Shown here one piece after another: positions 13,623-21,501 of a stretch of DNA of 21,501 nt; position 1 is the stretch's first letter, and each line of letters opens with the position of its first letter. The notes under the pieces were generated by a model. It had not been told where the DNA came from. It saw nothing but the letters and a program-made list of their open reading frames with translations, and searched no databases. Both the position numbers and the translations under genes were made by a program. The stretch comes from JAPKZH01 sp964537875. Lineage in GTDB: Bacteria; Acidobacteriota; Aminicenantia; Aminicenantales; UBA4085. The stretch is from positions 1 to 21,501 of the forward strand of contig CAZIDN010000061.1 of NCBI GenBank assembly GCA_964537875.1, given 5' to 3'.

Positions 13623-14294
13623 AAATAAGTCCTTTATCAAATATATTCAAGGGCGGGAGGAGGGAGATCAGGAAAAAATCGTGGCGCAGGCATAATCTAT
13701 TGAGGATATCCTCAGTAGATCGCTGCTCAACTCCCCCCAAGTTCAACGCCATTGGGTCATTTAACAGAATAATTCCCAATGTTATGATTCCGGCTACAAC
13801 AGCGACAGGCAAAGCGTATACAATTATCGTTGCGACCACGTTGGGCTTTTTTTGCCAAACACTGATAATGTCGGATAAGGGAAGCGATATCGCTACATAG
13901 GCGTCACAGATCAGGGAGCCCTTCTTTTCCATGATGATTAGAGCTCTATAAACCGTGCCGTTTTTTGTAGTGATAAGTTTTGGGATCCCCCATCGGAAAG
14001 AGTTCAATTTTTCATTTTGAGGTGCGATGGCTTTCACGATATCGTTTTTTTGATTTCGACCTTTCTGAAGAACCTTTCTCCAATAATGAGATCTCCGCTG
14101 ATTTGCGTTGGAGGTTTTTTGGAAAATTCGATGCGCTCGCCGGATTTCGTCTGAGCTTGAGATATTTTTAATCCCTCTCTTTTTTCCGGGTTCAAAGAAT
14201 CAAGCGGCGTTTTTTTCCAGGAATAGATCGCGCAAGAATTGGAAAAAACTATAAAGCATCCCAGAGTCATCAAGGCGATCATTTTCTTTCGCAT
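13564..14294 (-). pseudogene. Probable membrane lipoprotein gene split by a one-base frameshift
   Basis: The gene starts at ATG 14294 with AGGGAGG six bases upstream. The first frame encodes a signal with a possible lipobox (FSNSC, Cys21), then a basic-acidic segment, and stops at 14034-14036. Within it is a run of seven A (14045-14051 on the complement). If eight A are read, the frame passes smoothly into the second frame as KKNDIVKAIAPQ and continues through GTVYRALIIMEKKG, a strand rich in Ile/Leu and a transmembrane helix (ATIIVYALPVAVVAGIITLGIIL). Whole product would be about 240 residues; the tail after the helix overlaps the HEPN gene end and may not be conserved. Explanations are a true mutation, slippage at the A-run, or a base-calling error. 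Function unknown; not a recognised family. Confidence 0.65.
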
Positions 14295-14407
14295 CTCTGC
14301 CTCCCTTGGAATAATATTGCGTGCTAATCGGAAAGATGTCAAAATTTCGTTATATTTTTGTTAATATTTATTAATATCTGAATCTTCTGGATACAAGGAG
14401 GGATGCT
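14295..14407. promoter_or_regulatory. AT-rich divergent promoter region
   Basis: On the minus strand TTGACA (14337-14342) with AATATT 18 bases on (14313-14318) is a possible promoter for the lipoprotein gene, though it leaves a very short leader. Toward the BNR gene the DNA is strongly AT-rich, with an inverted repeat TTAATA-TT-TATTAA (14361-14374) and a strong AAGGAGG ribosome site (14395-14401), six bases before the start. No convincing plus-strand -35/-10 pair was found. Confidence 0.35.
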
Positions 14408-17400
14408 ATGGTTCAATTCCTGGTCAAACCGAATTCTCGCTCAGGGTGGAAAGACATCCATTTCATGACCCTGACTATTTTCATTGTGCTGATGGCCTGT
14501 TCTATGGCAACTGGGCAGACGATCTTCCCGGACATCTATAAGGCGCTGCGGTACCGGCATATCGGGCCTCCGGGAAACCGCGCCGCCGCGGTAGTCGGCG
14601 TCCCCGGCGACCCGCTAACATACTACGTCGGCGCTTCATCCGGCGGGATTTGGAAATCTTCAGACGGGGCGAACACTTGGGAGCCCATATTTGACGGCCA
14701 GCCGGCGCAATCCATCGGCGCCATCGCCATCGCTGCCTCCGACTCGAACGTCATCTGGGCGGGAACAGGGGAGGCCTTCGTCCGCAGCAACATCTCGATC
14801 GGCAACGGCGTTTATAAATCGACCGATGCCGGGAAGACCTGGAGACATATGGGGCTCGAAAATACCGGCCGAATCGGCCGCGTGGCCATCGATCCCCGCG
14901 ATCCGGATGTCGTCCTCGTGGCGGCCATGGGCCACTGCTACGGACCGCAGAAAGAGCGCGGCGTTTTCCGCACCCGGGACGGCGGCAAAACCTGGGAGCA
15001 TGTCCTTTTCGCCGACGAAAACACCGGCTGCTTTGAGATCGCGATGGACCCTTCAAACCCGCGGATTCTCTTCGCCGGGATGTGGCCGCTCGTCATCCAC
15101 ACCTACGGCCGCGAGAGCGGCGGTCCGAACGGTGGCATCTGGAAGTCCACTGACGGGGGCGACACCTGGCGGCGCCTGACCGGCCACGGCCTGCCCGACC
15201 CGCCGACCGGCAAAATCGGCCTGGCTGTCGCGCCCAGCAATCCCAACGTCGTCTACGCTCTGATCGAGACTGGCTCGCCCAACCGCGGCGTTCTCTGGCG
15301 CTCCGAGGACGGGGGCGAGAACTGGCGGTTAGTGAGCTACAACCGCCTCCTCAACGAGCGTCCGCATTACGCCTCGCGCATCATGGTCAATCCGGCCGAT
15401 GAAGATGAGGTCTATTTTGCCGCCAACTCCATCAGCCGGACGCTCGACGGCGGGTCCACGGCCGAAGTCATGCCCTGGAGCGGTGACACCCATGACATGT
15501 GGGCGGACTCGAAAAACCCAGACCGCTTGATGGTCAGCGATGACGGCGGCGCCATGATCAGCCTCAACCGGGGGAAGACCTGGCAGCGGGTCAACCTGCC
15601 GATCGCCCAGATGTATCATGTGGCCGTGGACAATCAGATTCCTTATTACGTTTATGGCGGACGCCAGGACGGCGATGCCTACAAGGGGCCGAGCACGGCC
15701 CGGGAGGAAGAGCAAGGATGGGATCCTCCGCACACCGTCTGGGAAGCGACGGCCGGCGGCGAATGCGGGTTCGTCATTCCCGACCCGGTCGATTCCAACG
15801 TCGTCTGGGGCGGAAGCTACAACGCCGACCTGATGCGGGTTGACTACCGCACGGGCCACGTCCAGACCGTCCATGTCTGGCCGGAGTCGATCTATGGGTC
15901 CCACGCCGCGGCAGTGAAATTCCGGTTCAACTGGACCCTCCCGATCCATATTTCACCGCACGACCACAATACGGTCTATGCGGGAAGCCAATATGTCCAC
16001 ATGACGACGGACGCCGGCCGGAGCTGGACTCTCATCAGCCCCGACCTGACGACCAACGACCCGGCGAAAATGCAGCCCTCGGGCGGTCTGACCCTCGACA
16101 ACCTGGCCGTCGAATACGGGTGCGTTGTGTTCGCCGTCGCCGAGTCGCCGCTCGAGAAAGGCTGCATCTGGGCCGGGACGAACGACGGCCTCATCCATGT
16201 CACGCGCGACGGCGGCGAGGGTTGGACCAACGTAACGAAAAATATTCCGAACCTTCCGGCGTGGGGAACGGTCAGCAACATCGAGCCGTCGCGCTATGAG
16301 GCCGAGACAGCCTATCTCACCGTCGATTTCCACCAGATGAACAACCGCGACCCGTTCGTTTATAAGACCACCGACTACGGAAAAACATGGGCTTCGCTGG
16401 CCGCCGGAATTCCAAAAGACGTCTTCAGCTATTGCCACTGGATTCATGAAGACCCGGTCCGGAAGGGATTGCTTTATCTGGGGACCGAGAACGCCATCTA
16501 TGCCTCTTTCAATGACGGAAAGAGCTGGCTGTCGCTCCAGAACAACCTCCCCCATGCCCCCGTTCACCACATGGTCGTCCAGACTCATTTCAATGACCTG
16601 GTCGTTGCCACTTACGGCCGCGGATTCTGGATCATGGATGACATCACACCGCTCCAGCAGCTTAACGACGAGGTCCTCAAGTCCGATGTCCACCTGTTCA
16701 AGCCGCGGCCGGCCTATCGGCTGCACAGCGTCGCCGGCGGGCCGCAGGTCAATCCTCAAGCCTTGATCAATTATTATCTGAAGGACGCCCCCAAGGGCGA
16801 CGTGACGGTCACCATCCTCGACGAGGAGGGCCGGACGGTGACGACTCTGCCCGGGACAAAGGAGCCGGGAATCAACCGCCTCTCCTGGAACATGCGCTAT
16901 CCTGGCGCGAGGCCGACCAGGATAAGAACCAAGCCGGCCGGGAATCCGCACGTCGTCGAGGAATTGCGCTTCCGCGAAACCTGGGAACGAGAGGGCTGGT
17001 ATCCTCTCCTGAGCTGGGGGGCCTGGGCCGGGTTCCGCGGGTTTCTCGCCCCGCCTGGAATATACACCGTCAAGATTAGAATCGGCGACCGGGAGATTAG
17101 CGAGAAGATCGAGGTCCGGAAGGACCCCCGTTCGGCGGGGACTCTGGATGATATCCGCGAACAGACGAGGCTCCAGTTCGAAATCCGGGACGAACTCAAT
17201 ACCTGCTCCGATATGATCAGCCGTCTCGAGTGGATGCGGAAGCAGCTCTATGACCTGAAGGATGTTCTGGCCGCCGGGAAAGGGGAGAAGGAGGTTGCGG
17301 GCGCTATCGACGAATTCGACAAGAAGCTCCAGTTCGTGGAATACGAGCTCTTCCAGCGCACCCTGGCCGAGGCCGACACCAAGTCCTTCCGCGATCCCCA

Positions 17401-17620
17401 GAAGATCTACATGAAGCTTTCGGTGCTCGCCGGAGATGTCGGGAACAGTGTGGATTTCGCCCCGAACAAACAGCAGCTTGAGGTGTTTGCCGTGCTGAAG
17501 GAGCGGCTGGCGGTGCAGAAGGTCCGGTTCGATGACCTGCTCAAGACTGACCTCCCGGCCTTCAACAGGATGCTGACGGAGAGAAAGATCATCGGCATCA
17601 TCGTCCCGGATATTAAATAA
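14408..17620 (+). CDS. Secreted BNR/Asp-box (sortilin VPS10-like) beta-propeller protein, long form
   Basis: A 1070-residue protein with an N-terminal signal (hydrophobic residues 20-36, MTLTIFIVLMACSMATG); the first 19 residues are an unusually long leader, but the start at 14408 has AAGGAGG. Residues about 45-760 contain roughly ten Asp-box repeats of the form S-x-D-x-G-x-T-W, for example KSTDAGKTW, RTRDGGKTW, KSTDGGDTW, RSEDGGENW, TTDAGRSW and KTTDYGKTW, which build beta-propeller blades as in sialidases and VPS10 proteins. The VVATYGRGFWIMDD segment closes the propeller. A beta-sandwich follows (about 785-910), then a helical region (about 915-1060) that the next gene lacks. Annotated members are called glycosyl hydrolases, but no catalytic site is evident; binding of glycans or peptides at the cell surface is equally possible. 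Confidence 0.85.
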   Translation: MVQFLVKPNSRSGWKDIHFMTLTIFIVLMACSMATGQTIFPDIYKALRYRHIGPPGNRAAAVVGVPGDPLTYYVGASSGGIWKSSDGANTWEPIFDGQPAQSIGAIAIAASDSNVIWAGTGEAFVRSNISIGNGVYKSTDAGKTWRHMGLENTGRIGRVAIDPRDPDVVLVAAMGHCYGPQKERGVFRTRDGGKTWEHVLFADENTGCFEIAMDPSNPRILFAGMWPLVIHTYGRESGGPNGGIWKSTDGGDTWRRLTGHGLPDPPTGKIGLAVAPSNPNVVYALIETGSPNRGVLWRSEDGGENWRLVSYNRLLNERPHYASRIMVNPADEDEVYFAANSISRTLDGGSTAEVMPWSGDTHDMWADSKNPDRLMVSDDGGAMISLNRGKTWQRVNLPIAQMYHVAVDNQIPYYVYGGRQDGDAYKGPSTAREEEQGWDPPHTVWEATAGGECGFVIPDPVDSNVVWGGSYNADLMRVDYRTGHVQTVHVWPESIYGSHAAAVKFRFNWTLPIHISPHDHNTVYAGSQYVHMTTDAGRSWTLISPDLTTNDPAKMQPSGGLTLDNLAVEYGCVVFAVAESPLEKGCIWAGTNDGLIHVTRDGGEGWTNVTKNIPNLPAWGTVSNIEPSRYEAETAYLTVDFHQMNNRDPFVYKTTDYGKTWASLAAGIPKDVFSYCHWIHEDPVRKGLLYLGTENAIYASFNDGKSWLSLQNNLPHAPVHHMVVQTHFNDLVVATYGRGFWIMDDITPLQQLNDEVLKSDVHLFKPRPAYRLHSVAGGPQVNPQALINYYLKDAPKGDVTVTILDEEGRTVTTLPGTKEPGINRLSWNMRYPGARPTRIRTKPAGNPHVVEELRFRETWEREGWYPLLSWGAWAGFRGFLAPPGIYTVKIRIGDREISEKIEVRKDPRSAGTLDDIREQTRLQFEIRDELNTCSDMISRLEWMRKQLYDLKDVLAAGKGEKEVAGAIDEFDKKLQFVEYELFQRTLAEADTKSFRDPQKIYMKLSVLAGDVGNSVDFAPNKQQLEVFAVLKERLAVQKVRFDDLLKTDLPAFNRMLTERKIIGIIVPDIK

Positions 17621-17701
17621 TCAATAGATATATAATGACAAAAAGCTCACAGGCGACAATATTTCTCTGATTAGAGAGTAGACGTCGAGAAAGGAGGAGA
17701 A

Positions 17702-20434
17702 ATGAAAACCCATAGGCTCTGCAGGCTTGGCTTGACGGCATTTGCATTATTGATGTTCCTATCAGGCCTCTCGACTATCGCCCAGGAAAAAGCGGAGGAG
17801 GCCTTGCTCAAGAGCCTCTCCTTCCGCAACTTAGGCCCGTTCCGGGCGGGGTCGTGGGTGACAAGTTTCGGCGTTCCCGACTCTCCGTCCCGGGCGCACC
17901 TCTATACTCTCTATGTCGGCACCCGGAACGGCGGTGTCTGGAAGACGACCAACAACGGCACGACCTTCGAGCCGATCTTCGACGGACAGGAGGCGCTGTC
18001 CATCGGCGATGTGGCCCTTGCTCCATCGAATTCGGATATCGTCTGGGTCGGGACCGGCGAGGCCTACTGCGCCCGGAGCTCGAACTCCGGCGACGGCATT
18101 TATAAATCAACAGACGGCGGCAAGACCTGGAAACACCAGGGCTTGCGGGACTCGCAGCACATCGCCCGCATCATCATCCATCCCGCGAACCCGGACATCG
18201 TCTATGTGGCCGTGATGGGGCACCTGTTTTCTACCAACGAAGATCGCGGAGTTTTCATGACCTCTGACGGAGGCGCGACCTGGAAGAAAGCGCTCTTCAT
18301 CAACGAGAAGGTCGGGGCCATCGACCTGGCCATGGTTCAGTCGGACCCGAACATCCTGTATGCCGCGATGTACGAAAAAACCCGACTGCCCTGGCATTAT
18401 GAAGCGGGAGGTCCGGAGAGCGCTATCTATAAGACGACCGACGCCGGGAAAACCTGGACGCGCCTCGGCGGCGGGCTGCCCACGGGCCGTCTCGGACGGA
18501 TCGGGTTCGATATCTTTCAAAAGAATCCCGGCATTCTCTACGCCATCGTCGAAAACGCCAATAAGCGGCCCCCCACTAAGGCTGAAGTCGATCAAGACAA
18601 GCGCCGCGGCGTCGAGCCCGGCGACCGCTCGGTCGGCGTCGAGGTCTACCGTACGGATGATGCCGGGACGAGCTGGCGGAAGATCAACGCCGGAAAGGAA
18701 TCGGCCTTCGACAAGGCGCCGTACTCGTTCAATCAGCTTCGCATTAACCAGCACGACCCGGATAAAGTCTATTGCACCGGACAGGCCCTCGTGAGCACGA
18801 TGGACGGCGGGAAAAAGTGGACCGGCCTGAGCTGGCCGCCCAACGGCGTCTTCCAGAAAGCGTTCGGCGACTTCCGCGCCCTGTGGGTCGACCCCCTCGA
18901 CTCCGACCGGTTGATCTTCGGCAGCGACGGCGGCGTCTACGTCTCTTACGACGGCGGAAAGACCTGCCATCACTACTACAACATCCCGCTCGGTGAGCTC
19001 TACGCGGTCGGTGTGGACATGGAAGACCCTTACAATATCTACGGCGGTCTCCAGGACCATGATTCGTGGAAAGGCCCGTCGAACAGCCAGGACGGCGAGA
19101 TCTCGCTCACTGACTGGGTGACGGTGGGCGGCGGCGACGGGATGTACAACTGTATCGATCCCACCGACAGCCGCTGGATCTATAATAACCGCGAGTTCGG
19201 GACCATGTGGCGCTTCGACCAGACGACCGGCGTCCAGACGCCGATCACCCCTCGCCGGGGCAAGGAACAGGAGCCTTTGCGCTTCAACTGGACGCCCCCG
19301 ATCATGCTTTCGCCCCACAACAGCGCCATCGTCTATACGGGCGCTCAGGTTCTCTTCCGGTCGCTCGACCGCGGCGACCACTGGGAGGAAATCAGCCCCG
19401 ACCTGACCAGCAACGATAAATCCAGGCAGGGCGGCGCAGGCAACATTACTTTCTGCACGATCACGACGGTCGCGGAATCTCCGCTGAAACCGGGCCTGAT
19501 CTGGGTGGGCATGGACGACGGTATGGTTCATGTCACCAAAGACCACGGCGCCGCCTGGACGGATTGCACGGCGAAAATCGCCGCGGCCGGCGGTCCCGCG
19601 GAGCTTTGGGTCAGCCGTGTTTTCGCCTCGCCTCATGATGCCGGGACCGCCTTCGTCGCCAAGACGGGATTCCGCCAGGACATCTTCAAGTCCTATCTTT
19701 TTAAGACGACAAATTTAGGTGAAACTTGGGTCTCGATCAGCGGCGACCTGCCGGACAAGCCGATCAACGTCATCGTCCAGGACCATAAAAGCGCCGACCT
19801 GCTCTTCGCCGGCACGGACCATGGCTTATATGTCTCGCTCAACGCCGGCCGGAATTGGCAGCCGGTCAAGACTGTCCCCTGGGCCAAGGTCACGGACCTC
19901 GTCATCCATCCGCGGGAGAATGACCTCGTTGTTGCCACCTACGGCCGCGGATTCTGGGTGGCGGACATCACGCATCTCCAGGAATGGAGCGAGAAGCTAT
20001 TGAGTGAGGACGCTTATTTATTCGCCATCGAGCCGCGAGTCCAGAGACAGCCCACGGCGATCGGAAATTATCAGCTCCTGGGCGATAGCCACCTCTTCAC
20101 CCCGAATGAGCCGGATGACGTCGTGATTCGCTATTTCTTAAAAGCGAAGGCAGCGGACAAGGTTAAGGTCATAATCACCGATCCTTACGGCAAAATCATC
20201 CGCGAGCTCGAGGGCAAGGGCGAGGCCGGGCTTAACACGGTGATCTGGGACATGCGGCCGAAAAGGGAAGGAGAGCGGCCGGCGGGATTCGATTTCGCGG
20301 GCTGGCGCCGCCGTGTCGACCCGGGCGAGTATGTGGTTATGCTCGAAGTCGCGGGCAAGAAGCTGACCCAGAAGGCCCTCATCCGCGGCCCTCAGGGCTG
20401 GTCGATCGGCCCCTTCCCCGCCACGATCAAATAG
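17702..20434 (+). CDS. Secreted BNR/Asp-box (sortilin VPS10-like) beta-propeller protein, short form
   Basis: A 910-residue paralogue of the preceding gene, with a clear signal peptide (residues 1-28, ALLMFLSGLSTIAQ) and a ribosome site AAAGGAGGAG. About eleven Asp boxes are visible: KSTDGGKTW, MTSDGGATW, KTTDAGKTW, RTDDAGTSW, STMDGGKKW, RSLDRGDHW, KTTNLGETW and others; one (SYDGGKTCHHY) has Cys where Trp is usual. The propeller ends with VVATYGRGFWVADIT and is followed by a beta-sandwich domain (about 790-905). It stops there and lacks the helical C-terminus of its neighbour. The 81-base gap between the two genes holds no clear terminator, so they are likely co-transcribed. A role in outer-surface glycan or peptide handling is inferred from family and export only. 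Confidence 0.85.
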   Translation: MKTHRLCRLGLTAFALLMFLSGLSTIAQEKAEEALLKSLSFRNLGPFRAGSWVTSFGVPDSPSRAHLYTLYVGTRNGGVWKTTNNGTTFEPIFDGQEALSIGDVALAPSNSDIVWVGTGEAYCARSSNSGDGIYKSTDGGKTWKHQGLRDSQHIARIIIHPANPDIVYVAVMGHLFSTNEDRGVFMTSDGGATWKKALFINEKVGAIDLAMVQSDPNILYAAMYEKTRLPWHYEAGGPESAIYKTTDAGKTWTRLGGGLPTGRLGRIGFDIFQKNPGILYAIVENANKRPPTKAEVDQDKRRGVEPGDRSVGVEVYRTDDAGTSWRKINAGKESAFDKAPYSFNQLRINQHDPDKVYCTGQALVSTMDGGKKWTGLSWPPNGVFQKAFGDFRALWVDPLDSDRLIFGSDGGVYVSYDGGKTCHHYYNIPLGELYAVGVDMEDPYNIYGGLQDHDSWKGPSNSQDGEISLTDWVTVGGGDGMYNCIDPTDSRWIYNNREFGTMWRFDQTTGVQTPITPRRGKEQEPLRFNWTPPIMLSPHNSAIVYTGAQVLFRSLDRGDHWEEISPDLTSNDKSRQGGAGNITFCTITTVAESPLKPGLIWVGMDDGMVHVTKDHGAAWTDCTAKIAAAGGPAELWVSRVFASPHDAGTAFVAKTGFRQDIFKSYLFKTTNLGETWVSISGDLPDKPINVIVQDHKSADLLFAGTDHGLYVSLNAGRNWQPVKTVPWAKVTDLVIHPRENDLVVATYGRGFWVADITHLQEWSEKLLSEDAYLFAIEPRVQRQPTAIGNYQLLGDSHLFTPNEPDDVVIRYFLKAKAADKVKVIITDPYGKIIRELEGKGEAGLNTVIWDMRPKREGERPAGFDFAGWRRRVDPGEYVVMLEVAGKKLTQKALIRGPQGWSIGPFPATIK

Positions 20435-20493
20435 GAAATCAAATAGGGGAGGGGGAATTTTCTAGACAGCGCAGCCAAGTTTCCCCGTCGCCG

Positions 20494-20943
20494 TCACTTC
20501 GTGGCCGCTTTCCTCCGTCGCAGCCATTTCAGAAGAGTATCCAAAAGGGCGGTGACCTCCTCGAGGTGAAGAGTGCAGACTTCGTAGAGCTCCTCCGGCC
20601 CGACCTCGTGATAGAAGTGGACCAGCCTGTTTCTGTACCCGGCCATCCTCTTCAAGAGCTCCTTCGCTTCCGCCCCGAGGATCTTCCTCTCGTAGAGCCC
20701 CTCTGAGATTTCCTTGTATTCGGATGTGGGAAGAGCAAACCCCTTGGCCAGGATATGGCGCCCGATATCGAAAAGGGCTTCCAGGGCGCGGCGAAGATAG
20801 GATTCTGCAGCGGCGACATTTCGTGGATCACCTAGGAATTCCTGTCTGTTCTGAAGCGGCAATTCCCTCAACGCCGCCACCATCCGGCGAACCCACAAGG
20901 CTTTCTGGCTGATGACCGCATCGCTGATATTGCCCTTGGTCAT
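20494..20943 (-). CDS. hepT: HepT-type HEPN ribonuclease toxin (DUF86 family)
   Basis: A 149-residue HEPN protein of the HepT/DUF86 family. It has the complete Rx4HxY signature near the C-terminal side: Arg104-Asn-Arg-Leu-Val-His109-Phe-Tyr111 (GYRNRLVHFYHEV). In the characterised HepT/MntA system Arg and His form the RNase site and the Tyr is AMPylated by MntA, which shuts the toxin off. The gene follows the nucleotidyltransferase with a four-base overlap (20940-20943), so the pair is translated together. The basic C-terminal tail (LKWLRRRKAATK) is ordinary. It converges on the BNR genes, with 59 bases between them. Confidence 0.85.
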   Translation of the reverse strand: MTKGNISDAVISQKALWVRRMVAALRELPLQNRQEFLGDPRNVAAAESYLRRALEALFDIGRHILAKGFALPTSEYKEISEGLYERKILGAEAKELLKRMAGYRNRLVHFYHEVGPEELYEVCTLHLEEVTALLDTLLKWLRRRKAATK

Positions 20944-21359
20944 TTCCGATCCTCCAATATCATCGCCCTCTTTTCGCGCTCGAAAGGCAGGAGGTCTGAA
21001 GCCACTCTCATGACGTGCAACTGGTATTCAGCCTCAAAATCCGGGTCCTCTGCGTAGAGAATCTCTCCCTGGACGATCTCAAAGGCCAGAAAAGGCGGGG
21101 CCTCGGAAAGGACGACGACATCCACCCGTAAGACGCCGAAAATATCCTCGAGAGAAAGGCCGATCCGGACCTTGGCCTCGACGCTCAAGCGGCCTGCAGG
21201 CAGTACGCCGATATCCAGGTCGGACGAAGTAGACCGAAGGGCCTTGCGACTCCCTTCTGCCAATTTCTTGGCCTCTTGAGCCCGGCTGCCAAAGGCGTAA
21301 ATGACGCGGAGGCGATATGTTCTGGCTAAAGATTTGACCTTATTTTGAACGGATGCCAT
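20940..21359 (-). CDS. mntA: MntA-type nucleotidyltransferase antitoxin
   Basis: A 139-residue minimal nucleotidyltransferase. The active-site elements are Gly24-Ser25 (AFGSRAQ) and Asp47-Leu-Asp49 (SSDLDIGV), with a third acidic residue in LRVDVVVL. The spacing is GSx21DxD, where the usual MntA motif is GSx10DxD; the extra residues form a lysine- and alanine-rich segment (EAKKLAEGSRKAL). MntA antitoxins transfer AMP from ATP to the Tyr of HepT. The ATG at 21359 has GAGG six bases upstream. It is the first gene of the operon, behind an extended -10 promoter. No HTH domain is present, unlike the two other nucleotidyltransferases in this window. Confidence 0.85.
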   Translation of the reverse strand: MASVQNKVKSLARTYRLRVIYAFGSRAQEAKKLAEGSRKALRSTSSDLDIGVLPAGRLSVEAKVRIGLSLEDIFGVLRVDVVVLSEAPPFLAFEIVQGEILYAEDPDFEAEYQLHVMRVASDLLPFEREKRAMILEDRK

Positions 21360-21379
21360 GGGAACCTCGGATATCGACC

Positions 21380-21406
21380 ATTATAACATGCGCTCCGGCA
21401 GTTCAA
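21380..21406 (-). promoter_or_regulatory. Extended -10 promoter of the mntA-hepT operon
   Basis: On the minus strand TGTTATAAT (21380-21388) is a consensus -10 with the TG extension. TTGAAC (21401-21406) lies 15 bases upstream, a short spacing that extended -10 promoters tolerate. Transcription would begin about 15 bases before the mntA start. Confidence 0.6.
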
Positions 21407-21461
21407 ACAGGGGAAACATCATGTCTCCTTTTCAAGGGAAAGGGCGCAGGTTGAGCCTGAA

Positions 21462-21490
21462 TTGACTTCAAAGAAGAAGTCACATATATA
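21462..21490 (+). promoter_or_regulatory. Promoter pointing out of the right edge, with an internal inverted repeat
   Basis: TTGACT (21462-21467), exactly 17 bases, then TATATA (21485-21490). A perfect inverted repeat TGACTTC (21463-21469) / GAAGTCA (21476-21482) spans from the -35 box into the spacer and would be a natural operator. AAGGAAAG follows at once. The gene it serves must start beyond the window. Confidence 0.5.
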
Positions 21491-21501
21491 AAGGAAAGAG
21501 T

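Noticed and set aside
15953..16951. 332-codon minus-strand frame inside the first BNR gene
   Set aside because: Shadow of Asp-box coding sequence; no ribosome site or motif.
18107..19636. 509-codon minus-strand frame inside the second BNR gene
   Set aside because: Long only because the plus-strand codons leave few stops on the complement; the composition is Arg/Val/Asp-rich and repetitive.
20426..20447. Direct repeat ATCAAATAGG around the stop of the second BNR gene
   Set aside because: Two ten-base copies only; a small local duplication with no sign of an attachment site.
1..21501. CRISPR arrays, tRNA/rRNA genes, insertion sequences
   Set aside because: Searched by eye: no regularly spaced repeats, no tRNA cloverleaf elements, no transposase or integrase motifs were found.

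Overview
The window is about 21.5 kb of GC-rich bacterial DNA with an AT-richer stretch from roughly 11.2 to 14.4 kb. Several proteins are exported: two long secreted BNR (Asp-box) beta-propeller proteins in tandem, a Tat-exported aldo/keto reductase with an iron-sulfur C-terminus, a secreted YcbB-type L,D-transpeptidase and a probable lipoprotein. Toxin-antitoxin genes are dense. This points to a Gram-negative environmental bacterium of the Acidobacteriota / Candidatus Aminicenantes type, but that assignment rests on gene content recalled from the families, and no rRNA, tRNA or phylogenetic marker is present to confirm it.

Layout. 1-2.0 kb: 3' part of a six-hairpin-type glycosidase, then an 87-bp palindromic intergenic repeat. 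2.2-3.1 kb: a DMT-family transporter, followed by GC-rich hairpins and a terminator-like structure. 3.4-4.0 kb: a Phd/RelE toxin-antitoxin pair whose operator overlaps its promoter. 4.0-5.4 kb (minus): Tat-targeted aldo/keto reductase fused to a two-cluster ferredoxin domain. 5.6-6.2 kb (minus): RHH antitoxin and PIN toxin. 6.5-7.7 kb: secreted serine hydrolase of the class C beta-lactamase family, convergent with a three-gene minus-strand operon (7.6-11.2 kb) of an exported protein of unknown function, an L,D-transpeptidase and an exported SagB-type nitroreductase.

11.2-13.6 kb is a graveyard and store of toxin-antitoxin modules: an HTH-MNT nucleotidyltransferase followed by a HEPN gene that lost its middle, a headless RelE relic related to the intact toxin at 3.7 kb, and an apparently intact HTH-MNT/HEPN pair. 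13.6-14.3 kb (minus) is a membrane lipoprotein gene split by a one-base frameshift in a run of seven A. 14.4-20.4 kb: the two BNR proteins. 20.5-21.4 kb (minus): a HepT/MntA (type VII) toxin-antitoxin pair. At the right edge a promoter points out of the window.

How they work together. The envelope genes (serine hydrolase, L,D-transpeptidase, unknown Tat protein, nitroreductase) may form a cell-wall-related group. The toxin-antitoxin loci represent at least four families (Phd/RelE, RHH/PIN, MNT/HEPN, HepT/MntA) and mark this as an accessory, rearranging region. No mobile element, CRISPR array or RNA gene was recognised.
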